Of a stretch of DNA of 40,584 bases, positions 9,301 to 16,820 are shown one piece after another; position 1 is the stretch's first letter, and every line of letters begins with the position of its first letter. Below the pieces are notes generated by a model. That model was given only the letters and a program-made list of their open reading frames with translations, had not been told where the DNA came from and did no database searches. A program made the translations under genes and the position numbers. This stretch comes from Deltaproteobacteria bacterium (lineage in GTDB: Bacteria; Desulfobacterota; Desulfarculia; JACQYL01), in the NCBI GenBank assembly GCA_016208165.1, contig JACQYL010000020.1:1-40584 (forward strand), written 5' to 3'.

Positions 9301-9390
9301 ACCGACGTGATCGGTCTCACCCGGCAAGGACGCCGAGAAAAGGGGGCCCCGGCATCGTGCAACTTTAGCGGGTTCATTCCCCGCCTTCAA
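9301..9390 (-). promoter_or_regulatory. Promoter and leader hairpin of copy E
   Basis: Minus strand: -35 TTGAAG (9385-9390), 17-bp spacer, -10 TAAAGT (9362-9367), about 135 bp before the ATG. An ACCGA/TCGGT hairpin lies at 9301-9315. Confidence 0.5.
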
Positions 9391-9451
9391 GTAAAAACGC
9401 ATCGAGGAAAGATGGTCCCCGAGTGTGCGGTCGTTTCAGGGAGAGAAGAAG

Positions 9452-9478
9452 AGAGAGCCCCCCGGAGGGAGGCTCTCT
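9452..9478 (-). terminator. Stem-loop terminator after copy F
   Basis: Arms agagagcc (9452-9459) and ggctctct (9471-9478) with extra C/G pairing in the loop. The sequence that follows on the minus strand is pyrimidine-rich but not a pure T-run. Confidence 0.55.
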
Positions 9479-9531
9479 TTTGCTATGCGTGTGGGATCGT
9501 AAGGGTTGTGATGAAACCCTTGCGATTCAAA

Positions 9532-11064
9532 TCAATCGAAGAACCCAAAGAAGGCAGGAGCAGAGTCCAGCACTTCCAACGTGGCCGGATCGCCGAGGAT
9601 GCATTTGCGGAGCAACGGGAAGATGGCTCCCCAGCTCTCTTGCGCGGCGCCCAGACCTTCGTTGGTGGTCCAGCCCAGAATCTGCAAGGCATTACCGAAA
9701 GGCACCGTGTTCTGGAGCCCTACGTCCGAGCAGTTCACGCTCACGGGCAGGAAGTTCGCAATGGTATTGGCGGCGCAGCTATACAGGGCCGAATTGGCCG
9801 TGGCCACACTTCTCCAGTAGGCGATCATGCGCTGCTTGGCGCCCGGATTTTCGATCTGACGGGTGTGGAAGTAGACAAAGCCCGCCAGTATGTCGGCCAC
9901 TACTTCATCCAACCGGTAGATGTTCAGCTCGTCCGGAACGAGCAACGGAAAGGAATGGCAGCCTTCGTCCTCGTCGCATACCACCAGAACCACGCTTCGA
10001 CCGGTGGAATTGGTGTCCATCCAGAGCACCAGGCGGTTGTTGAAATTGGAGATGGCGCCGCCGGTGGGATTGCGGAAGAAGCGGCCGAACAGCATCATGC
10101 CGCCGCGCTCTTCGTCTATAAAGGCTTCGCCGCCGTCATAGGGCAGTTGGTCACAGGAAGGATTTCGGGCCAGCCAGGTATCGTCGCTGGTTACGGCCTT
10201 GCCGGTGGACAAAAGGGACGCGTTCAGACACGCCGCGGCGTCGAATCGTTCGTACACCGTACCGTCAATGCCTTCAATGGGCGAGAAAAACACCTCGTCC
10301 TGACTGCAGTCCCAGAGCCAGGAGTCGTACGGACCGGTGATATTACCGGTGATGGTCCCATAGGGGGCGGAGTAATCCCACCACCACCAGGGACGATTCC
10401 AGAAATCGGCGGAAAAGGAGAGCATGAACGCCAGCTCCATGCTGTTGGCCCACAGAATCGCGCTTTCCACGGCCACCATGGCGTACCCGTCCGTGCGCCC
10501 GTCGGCCAGATCCACCACATAGACCCAGCCGCCGAGAATATTGGCGTACAAATGCGGATAGTTCACCTCAAACGGTTTGGAGGATCCGACGGGTATGGCA
10601 ACCGTCGTGGCCGTCCAGTAACCGCGATAGCGTTGGACCTGGACGCCGTCGATGGTTACCGTTTCCGTAATCTGAGCTCGTTGAGCGGAAGCCATACCGT
10701 CACCGATGGTATTCTCGATGATATCGCGGATACTGTCGTCGGACCACACGTCCCATGGCGAGAGCTGGATGTTCTTGTCCCACACGTGGTTGCTGTTCAC
10801 ATCCCAAATGATGACGTGCAGACGATAGGGGTTCCCTGGGGCCGCTCCCAAGTCCGTGGTGGACATGTTCACGATGAGGGGCAGCACGTTGTCCGTTCCG
10901 CCAACGGAAATATCAAACCAGCCCATCACCATGGAACCGGTGGTGGGGTCCGGGGAACCAAATGCGCCGTTGGCGTCATCAAAGACTTGGGCCCAGCCAG
11001 CGGTTCCGATTGCACAGATGGCTGCTATAGCCATGGCTACGAACATAAGCTTGGTTTTCTTCAT
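9532..11064 (-). CDS. Secreted array-family protein, copy F
   Basis: 510 residues from the ATG at 11064 (MKKTKLMFVAMAIAAICAIG, signal peptide ending ..AGWAQ), chosen over in-frame ATGs at 11139 and 11079 because GGGAGGAAG stands just before it and because MKKTK is the family start. All family blocks are present, including RPWWWW, NITGPYDSWLWDCSQDE, YERFDAAACLN and the ATANSALYS variant. The tail is LDSAPAFFGFFD. The leader peptide is very like that of copy B, so these two are close relatives at the 5' end. Confidence 0.9.
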   Translation of the reverse strand: MKKTKLMFVAMAIAAICAIGTAGWAQVFDDANGAFGSPDPTTGSMVMGWFDISVGGTDNVLPLIVNMSTTDLGAAPGNPYRLHVIIWDVNSNHVWDKNIQLSPWDVWSDDSIRDIIENTIGDGMASAQRAQITETVTIDGVQVQRYRGYWTATTVAIPVGSSKPFEVNYPHLYANILGGWVYVVDLADGRTDGYAMVAVESAILWANSMELAFMLSFSADFWNRPWWWWDYSAPYGTITGNITGPYDSWLWDCSQDEVFFSPIEGIDGTVYERFDAAACLNASLLSTGKAVTSDDTWLARNPSCDQLPYDGGEAFIDEERGGMMLFGRFFRNPTGGAISNFNNRLVLWMDTNSTGRSVVLVVCDEDEGCHSFPLLVPDELNIYRLDEVVADILAGFVYFHTRQIENPGAKQRMIAYWRSVATANSALYSCAANTIANFLPVSVNCSDVGLQNTVPFGNALQILGWTTNEGLGAAQESWGAIFPLLRKCILGDPATLEVLDSAPAFFGFFD

Positions 11065-11140
11065 AACTTCCTCCCACATCTCCTTTCTAAGAAAACAGAA
11101 GGTTAACGAGAAACACGACGTTCTCCTCACTACCTGCAAC

Positions 11141-11229
11141 CCGACGCGCCAAGAGGCGTCGGATAAAGCCTACTTTTCTTGTACCCTTAAATGGCACCAA
11201 GTGTAACAAAAAAAATACGGATAAAGCAA
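11141..11229 (-). promoter_or_regulatory. Promoter and leader hairpin of copy F
   Basis: Minus strand: -35 TTGCTT (11224-11229), 18-bp spacer with eight consecutive T, -10 TACACT (11200-11205), about 136 bp before the ATG. The leader hairpin is the strongest of the array: CCGACGC (11141-11147) pairs with GCGTCGG (11156-11162). Nothing else is recognised in 11065-11539. Confidence 0.55.
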
Positions 11230-11489
11230 GTCCAAATTGGACAAGAATCCAGCCACTTCATCTCTGTTGCGACTGAAACGAGGTCGCTCGGAAAACACCA
11301 TATTGGGAGGGCGGAAACAGGGTCCTGACTCCCGGACTTCGCGCCCTCCGGGTTTGTGGCATTAAGCGGGGTTTCGGTGCATGGCTCACGGATTTCGGAT
11401 AATCCCAAGATGCGATGCGAGTGTAGGAGGGAATAGGACGTGCCTGGAGAGCGGTCCGGTCCGCGGTATCCCGAGAAGGCAAAAAGGGA

Positions 11490-11521
11490 CCGGGGAAATC
11501 TCCGATCGGGGATTTCCCCGG
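11490..11521 (-). terminator. Rho-independent terminator after copy G
   Basis: 11-bp arms ccggggaaatc/gatttccccgg (11490-11500, 11511-11521), then CCCTTTTT on the minus strand. Confidence 0.75.
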
Positions 11522-11539
11522 CCAAACGGATGAGTCCGT

Positions 11540-13108
11540 CTACGTGGTCGGCAACAGATAAGGCACGGCGTCCAGGACTTCAAGGGTCGCCGGATCGCCG
11601 AGAATGCACTTGCGGATCAGCGGGAAGATGGCTCCCCAGCTCTCTTGCGCGGTACCCAGACCTTCGTTGGTCGTCCAACCCAGGATCTGAAGCGCATTGC
11701 CGAAGGGCACGGTGTTCTGGAGTCCTGCGTCGCCGCAGTTTACGTTGACGGGCAGGAAGTTCACGATGCCGTTGGCAACGCAGTTATACAGATCCGAATC
11801 CACAGGCGCTACTCCGGAATCGGCCACGCTTCTCCAGTAGGCGATCATGCGCTGTTTGGCGCCCGGATTCTCGATCTGACGGGTGTGGAAGTAGATAAAT
11901 CCGGCCAGTACGTCGGCCACCACTTCATCCAACCGGTGGATGTTCAACTCGTCGGGAACGATCAGGGGGAACGAGTGGCACCCCTCGTCTTCGTCGCATA
12001 CCACGAGCACCACGCTGCGTCCCGTGGAGTTGGTGTCCATCCAGAGCACCAGTCGGTTGTTGAAATTGGAGATGGCGCCGCCGGAAGGATTGCGGAAAAA
12101 GCGGCCGAACAGCATCATGCCGCCGCGGTCTTCGTCGATAAATCCTTCGCCGCCGTCATAGGGCAATTGGTCGCAGGAGGGATTCCGGGCCAGCCAGGTG
12201 TCGTCGCTGGTCACGGCCTTGCCCGTGGTTAGGAGCGACACGTTCAAACAGGCCGCGGCGTCGAATCGTTCGTAGACCACAGGGAACGTCGGACCGCCAA
12301 AGAACTCGTCTTGACTGCAATCCCACAGAACGGACAGGTAGGGACCCGGAATGTTGACAAGAGGATTGAACGGGTCTTCCAACTCATTCCACCACCACCA
12401 CGGACGGTTCCAGAAGTCGGCGGAAAAGGAGAGCATGAACGCCAATTCCATGCTGTTGGCCGCCAGGACGGCGCTTTCCACGGACACCATGGCATAACCG
12501 TCGGTGCGGCCGTCAAGGAGATCCACCACGTAGACCCAGCCGCCCAGTACGTTCAGGAAGGCATGCGGATAGTTGAGTTCATACGGTTTCGAGGAACCCA
12601 CCGGCGCGTAGACGGCCGTAGCGGTCCAATAGCCGCGGTAGCGCTCGACCTGAACGCCGTCGATGGTCACGGTTTCTGTAACCTGGGCTCGTTGAGCGGA
12701 AGCCATGCCGTCGCCAATGGTATTTTCGATGATGTCGCGAATGCTGGCGTCGCCCCACACGTCCCACGGCGAGAGTTGGAGGTTCTTGTCCCACACGTGG
12801 TTGCTGTTTACGTCCCAGATGATCAGATGCACCCGATAGGAGCCGGTCTCACCGGCAGCGGCTGTTCCCAGATCCGTGGTCGACATGTTTACGATGACGG
12901 GCAGCACATTGTCCGTCCCGTTCTTGTCAATGTCGAACCACCCCATTACCATGGAGCCGGTGGTGGGATCCGGAGAACCGAAGGCGCCGGAAGCCCGGCG
13001 TACATCGAGGAATGAGTCGAGCACCATGGGCTGGGCCCAACTCTGGGTGGCCATTAAGCAGGCCGCCACGACGGCCATCACAGCGAACATAACCCTGATT
13101 TTGTTCAT
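11540..13108 (-). CDS. Secreted array-family protein, copy G
   Basis: 522 residues, intact, with the longest N-terminal extension: after the signal peptide (MNKIRVMFAVMAVVAACLMA, ..SWAQ) there are about 15 extra residues before GAFGSPDP. The family blocks are all present. The patch around NIPGPYLSVLWDCSQDE uses NIPGPY as in copy B rather than NITGPY. It has the longer SVADSGVAPVDSDLYN variant shared with D and H. The tail is LDAVPYLLPTT. The start has a GAGGGGGAAGG ribosome site. Function unknown; export is the only property I can support. Confidence 0.9.
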   Translation of the reverse strand: MNKIRVMFAVMAVVAACLMATQSWAQPMVLDSFLDVRRASGAFGSPDPTTGSMVMGWFDIDKNGTDNVLPVIVNMSTTDLGTAAAGETGSYRVHLIIWDVNSNHVWDKNLQLSPWDVWGDASIRDIIENTIGDGMASAQRAQVTETVTIDGVQVERYRGYWTATAVYAPVGSSKPYELNYPHAFLNVLGGWVYVVDLLDGRTDGYAMVSVESAVLAANSMELAFMLSFSADFWNRPWWWWNELEDPFNPLVNIPGPYLSVLWDCSQDEFFGGPTFPVVYERFDAAACLNVSLLTTGKAVTSDDTWLARNPSCDQLPYDGGEGFIDEDRGGMMLFGRFFRNPSGGAISNFNNRLVLWMDTNSTGRSVVLVVCDEDEGCHSFPLIVPDELNIHRLDEVVADVLAGFIYFHTRQIENPGAKQRMIAYWRSVADSGVAPVDSDLYNCVANGIVNFLPVNVNCGDAGLQNTVPFGNALQILGWTTNEGLGTAQESWGAIFPLIRKCILGDPATLEVLDAVPYLLPTT

Positions 13109-13182
13109 ACCTTCCCCCTCATCTCCTTTCTATCGCGTGTCAAACAACCATCGACGAACACCAACAAACGATGTTCACGCTG

Positions 13183-13270
13183 AGAGCCGGCGCTCTTGTG
13201 CCGATGGGATACCGCATAGAGGCCGTTTACTCATTAAGATAGTATAACAAAATTTTCCTACACGGTTCAA
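13183..13270 (-). promoter_or_regulatory. Promoter and leader hairpin of copy G
   Basis: Minus strand: -35 TTGAAC (13265-13270), 18-bp A/T-rich spacer, -10 TATACT (13241-13246), about 133 bp before the ATG. An AGAGC/GCTCT hairpin lies at 13183-13196. The spacer 13109-13538 holds nothing else I recognise. Confidence 0.6.
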
Positions 13271-13456
13271 GTCTAATCACCCGATATCGAAAGGTTCCAC
13301 ACATCTAACAATAGACTAAATGGTTTTGCCAAAGGATACGTTCGCGAAGCGAAAGGTCTGGGGATCGGATGGAGTTCCCTGTAAAGCGGATCCGGCCGCG
13401 GCGGAGTCCGGACATCTTTCGAGGAAGGATGCGGGATGTTGGGATACACAAAATGG

Positions 13457-13490
13457 ACCGGGGAAATCCCCGTTTGGAGATTTCCCCGGT
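13457..13490 (-). terminator. Rho-independent terminator after copy H
   Basis: 12-bp arms accggggaaatc/gatttccccggt (13457-13468, 13479-13490). The core is nearly identical to that after copy G, showing that the flanks were duplicated with the genes. Confidence 0.75.
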
Positions 13491-13538
13491 TTTCAAGCTG
13501 TCGCCGGAGGAGCCCGAAAGGGTCCCCCGTCAATTCGT

Positions 13539-15089
13539 TTAATTAAGAATGTTGTCAAAGAAGAACGGAATGGGCACTGCATCCAATACTTCCAGCGTAG
13601 ACGGATCGCCGAGGATGCACTTGCGGATCAGCGGGAAGATGGCTCCCCAGCTCTCTTGCGCGGTACCCAGACCTTCGTTGGTGGTCCAACCCAGAATCTG
13701 CAGGGCGTTGCCGAAAGGCACGGTGTTCTGGAGTCCTGCGTCGTTGCAGTTCACGTTGACGGGCAGGAAGTTCACGATGCCGTTGGCGATACAGTTATAC
13801 AGATCCGAATCCGCGGGCGCTACTCCGGAATCGGCTACGCTTCTCCAGTAGGCGATCATGCGCTGTTTGGCGCCCGGATTTTCGATCTGGCGTGTGTGGA
13901 AGTAAATGAAACCGGCCAGCACGTCCGCCACTACCTCATCCAACCGGTGGATGTTCAGTTCGTCCGGAACGAGCAAGGGGAAGGAATGGCAGTTTTCGGC
14001 TTCGTCACACACTACGAGTACTACGCTCCGGCCCGTGGAATTGGTGTCCATCCAGAGGACCAGGCGGTTGTTGAAGTTCGAGATGGCGCCGCCGGAAGGA
14101 TTGCGGAAGAAACGTCCGAACAGCATCATGCCGCCGCGATCTTCGTCTATAAAGGCTTCGCCGCCGTCATAGGGCAACTCGGCGCAGGAGGGATTACGGG
14201 CCAGCCAGGTATCGTCGCTGGTCACGGCCTTGCCCGTGGTTAACAGAGAGGCGTTCAAGCACGCCGTTGCATCGAACCGTTCGTACACATTGCCGGCCCA
14301 TCCGAAGTCGGGTGAGAAGAAGATCTCGTCCTGACTGCAATTCCAGAGCCACGAAGCGTAGGGGCCCGTAATATTGCCGACCACGCCGAAATTATACGTA
14401 TAATCGATCCACCACCAGGGACGGTTCCAGAAGTCGGCGGAGAATGACAGCATGAAAGCCAGTTCCATGCTTCCGGCCCACAGCTCGGCGCTTTCCACGG
14501 ACACCATGGTATAACCGTCGGTGCGGCCGTCCAGCAGATCCACCACGTAGACCCAACCGCCGAGAACGTTGGCGTACAGATGGGGGTAGTTGAGTTCATA
14601 CGGTTTGGACGAACCCACGGGAACCAGAACCGTGGTGGCGGTCCAATAGCCGCGATAACGTTCGACTTGCACGCCGTCGATCGTTACTGTTTCGGTGATC
14701 TGGGCTTTTTGAGCGGAAGCCATGCCGTCACCGATGGTGTTCTCGATGATGTCGCGAATGCTGGCGTCGGCCCAAACGTCCCAGGGAGACAGTTTGAGGT
14801 TCTTATCCCATACGTGGTTGCTGTTCACATCCCAGATGATGAGGTGAACGCGATAGGTGTTGCTCGCAGCGGATCCCAGATCCGTTGTAGACATGTTGAC
14901 AATCAGGGGCAGGACGTTGTCCGTGCCGTTCTTGTCGATGTCAAACCAACCCATCACCATGGAGCCCGTGGTGGGATCGGGGGAACCGAAAGCGCCGGAA
15001 GCGTTGTCAAACTGCGCCCAGCTCGTGGCTCCCATTAGGCAGGCGGCCATCACGGCTATCGCCATAAGCGTAACCTTGGTTTTTCTCAT
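13539..15089 (-). CDS. Secreted array-family protein, copy H
   Basis: 516 residues from the ATG at 15089 (MRKTKVTLMAIAVMAACLMG, ..SWAQ signal peptide), preceded by GGGGAGGAAAAC; upstream in-frame ATGs lack such a site. All family blocks are present. It shares TYNFG and NCSQDE with copy C, and VADSGVAPADSDLYN with D. CDEAENCHS replaces the usual CDEDEGCHS. The tail is LDAVPIPFFFDNILN. It is the first array gene in the direction of transcription. Confidence 0.9.
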   Translation of the reverse strand: MRKTKVTLMAIAVMAACLMGATSWAQFDNASGAFGSPDPTTGSMVMGWFDIDKNGTDNVLPLIVNMSTTDLGSAASNTYRVHLIIWDVNSNHVWDKNLKLSPWDVWADASIRDIIENTIGDGMASAQKAQITETVTIDGVQVERYRGYWTATTVLVPVGSSKPYELNYPHLYANVLGGWVYVVDLLDGRTDGYTMVSVESAELWAGSMELAFMLSFSADFWNRPWWWIDYTYNFGVVGNITGPYASWLWNCSQDEIFFSPDFGWAGNVYERFDATACLNASLLTTGKAVTSDDTWLARNPSCAELPYDGGEAFIDEDRGGMMLFGRFFRNPSGGAISNFNNRLVLWMDTNSTGRSVVLVVCDEAENCHSFPLLVPDELNIHRLDEVVADVLAGFIYFHTRQIENPGAKQRMIAYWRSVADSGVAPADSDLYNCIANGIVNFLPVNVNCNDAGLQNTVPFGNALQILGWTTNEGLGTAQESWGAIFPLIRKCILGDPSTLEVLDAVPIPFFFDNILN

Positions 15090-15234
15090 GTTTTCCTCCC
15101 CAAGTCTTCTTTTCATTCGATCAAACATACCATGAAACACAACAACAGACGAAACTTCAATATGAACGGCTCCTTCTCCTTCCTTGCCTCTCTATCTGCT
15201 CCTAACACCCCCCTTCTCCACTTTTTCACTTCTT

Positions 15235-15265
15235 ATATTAAATTCGATGAAAATTCCGTATTCAA
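15235..15265 (-). promoter_or_regulatory. Putative promoter of copy H
   Basis: Minus strand: -35 TTGAAT (15260-15265) with either TTTAAT at 17 bp (15237-15242) or TAATAT at 19 bp (15235-15240), about 146 bp before the ATG. The H leader is AT-rich and lacks the GC hairpin of the other copies. Confidence 0.45.
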
Positions 15266-15543
15266 CACGTTCTTGCCGCCCCTCGATTTGGGCGCAATAC
15301 TTACTTTATACTACACCATCGGCCCTCCCCCCGGAGGGTCTTGCAGCTATCGGACAAACAAGAATCTGCAATAAATGCAGCATATCGTAACGAATAAATC
15401 TCCAGAGATCAAGCCTTTTCTTTAGCCTCTGCTCAAGCCTTTGCCTATCGCCATCCCTCACAAAAGGAGGATCGATGTCGCAAAATGGACGATTGCCCCC
15501 CCTAACATCCCAAAAAAAGTTTGTATATTATGTCTTTATCCCA

Positions 15544-15572
15544 TTGACATTCGGGGAATGGAACATTTAAAT
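15544..15572 (+). promoter_or_regulatory. Promoter of the HU/IHF-type gene
   Basis: Perfect -35 TTGACA (15544-15549), 17-bp spacer, -10-like TTAAAT (15567-15572), about 160 bases before the ATG. Confidence 0.55.
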
Positions 15573-15730
15573 TGACCCGGTAAGGTTTGAGATCTCGTCG
15601 GAATGGGCGTACGGGTGATCGCGAGCGGAGATCTTTTCGGTCATTGAGATCATGACAACGCCTAAGCAATCGGTTCCGGCACGAAACCCGCCTTGCGGGA
15701 ACGCACTGTCGCGATAGAAAGGGAGGGCAC

Positions 15731-16012
15731 ATGAACAAATCGCAACTCGTCGAGAAGCTCGCACGTGAAGAGGGATTGACCATACAGATGGCTGAGGCGG
15801 TGGTAAATCAGTTTTTCGGCGGAATCGAAAAGGCGCTCGTCAAAGGAGAAAGGGCTGAAATCAGGGGCTTCGGCAGCTTCAAAGTAAAGGAATACGATGG
15901 TTACGTGGGACGAAATCCGAAAACCGGAGACCCTATCCAAGTGGTGGAAAAAAGGCTTCCTTTTTTTAAACCCGGCAAGGACTTGAAGGAACGGGTCGAC
16001 AGCTACTCCTGA
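15731..16012 (+). CDS. HU/IHF-family DNA-binding protein
   Basis: 93 residues, the usual size for the family. Residues 1-45 form the helical dimerisation part (MNKSQLVEKLAREEGLT). GERAEIRGFGSFKVKEYDGYV leads into the beta arm with GRNPKTGDPIQV (about 61-72), whose Pro intercalates into DNA, and the C-terminal helix ends at residue 93. FKPGKDLKERV resembles the IHF subunits more than HU, but the subgroup cannot be fixed by eye. It acts in the nucleoid by bending DNA. AGGGAGGGCAC precedes the ATG. It is monocistronic and divergent from the secreted-protein array. Confidence 0.93.
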   Translation: MNKSQLVEKLAREEGLTIQMAEAVVNQFFGGIEKALVKGERAEIRGFGSFKVKEYDGYVGRNPKTGDPIQVVEKRLPFFKPGKDLKERVDSYS

Positions 16013-16157
16013 GGGTTCGGATCGCGCTTTTTGCATTCCGCGGTTGTTCATCGCAGGGCGGACGCCATAGCACGCCGGATCGCTTGTGCTCTCGGCGAGA
16101 GAAGTCGGCTGGTGTTTTCATGCCGGCGACCCGTTCCAGATGGGGTACCGAAGAGCC

Positions 16158-16619
16158 CTAATAGATTCCGGCTTCGCATCCGGCGGCGATGGTTTTCCCA
16201 AGCGTCTCGCATTCCGACAGGATCTTTTGATTTATCACCCCTCGGGCTATAACAGGGTCCTGCACTTTCCGGAGCGGGTATCCCCTGCAAATCCGCTCGA
16301 TGCTCGTCAGAGCCCCGGCGCCGTCGTTACCCGCACTAATGAATGCGACGTACGGTTTTTTGAAAATCTCTTTGCGCCCCCGAGCAGCCTCGTACGTTCG
16401 GTCGAAGAAATCCTTCATCATACCCGCCATATAGCCGAAATACTCCGGAGAGCCAAAGGCAATGCCTTGGCAGTGGAGCAAATCGTCGACACCCGCGTCC
16501 ATCGCCTTTTTTAACGACACACGGACATGTTCGATGCACCGGGCCCCCTTGGCAACCGCCTCCGCCATGAGCCGTGTGTTTCCTGTCTGAGTATGGTAAA
16601 CTATTAAAATAGTGCACAA
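16158..16619 (-). CDS. Flavodoxin-like / NAD(P)H-dependent FMN oxidoreductase
   Basis: 153 residues. The first strand and phosphate loop ILIVYHTQTGNT (4-15) are the FMN-phosphate site of the flavodoxin fold. GIAFGSPEYFGYMAGMMKDFFDR (about 52-74) is the second FMN loop, as in WrbA/flavodoxin-family reductases. It probably transfers electrons through FMN in the cytoplasm; the partner is unknown. The start chosen is a TTG at 16619, immediately before the first strand. The ribosome site is weak, so the start is uncertain. It lies about 200 bp downstream of the decarboxylase on the same strand and may be separate. Confidence 0.8.
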   Translation of the reverse strand: MCTILIVYHTQTGNTRLMAEAVAKGARCIEHVRVSLKKAMDAGVDDLLHCQGIAFGSPEYFGYMAGMMKDFFDRTYEAARGRKEIFKKPYVAFISAGNDGAGALTSIERICRGYPLRKVQDPVIARGVINQKILSECETLGKTIAAGCEAGIY

Positions 16620-16820
16620 TTTCGAGGCCTATCACCCGGGCGCAGGTTCCTTTTTCAGGAGTAATGCGGGGATGTCGGCGATCCCCGGGAGGGGGAAACG
16701 ATGCTCCTCTCGCCGGGGAAACGTGAAAGGCGGTCTTCTATCGCATTTTCCGCTTCCCCAGGATTACCAATAGTACGTCATTACATTACACATGCATAAT
16801 GTCGGATGAACCCATGCGGG

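Larger units (their letters stand above)
15090..15730. other. Divergent intergenic region between copy H and the HU-type gene
   Basis: 640 bases without a convincing gene. It holds the H promoter to the left and the HU promoter to the right, plus a weak CCCTCC/GGAGGG hairpin at 15323-15338. Short open frames here have no ribosome site or recognisable product. Confidence 0.6.

Noticed and set aside
9307-11106. Open frame of 599 codons on the plus strand opposite copy F
   Set aside because: Antisense shadow of copy F; its composition follows the codon bias of the real gene.
7704-13108. Lipoprotein signal (LLAC, VAAC) in the leaders of copies E and G
   Set aside because: The cysteine is not conserved among copies (absent in C, wrong context in B, D and F), while a signal peptidase I site (SWA-Q) is.
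1-15089. CRISPR or short tandem repeats as the cause of the repetitiveness
   Set aside because: The repeat unit is a whole gene of about 1.9 kb with its own control regions, not short spaced repeats.
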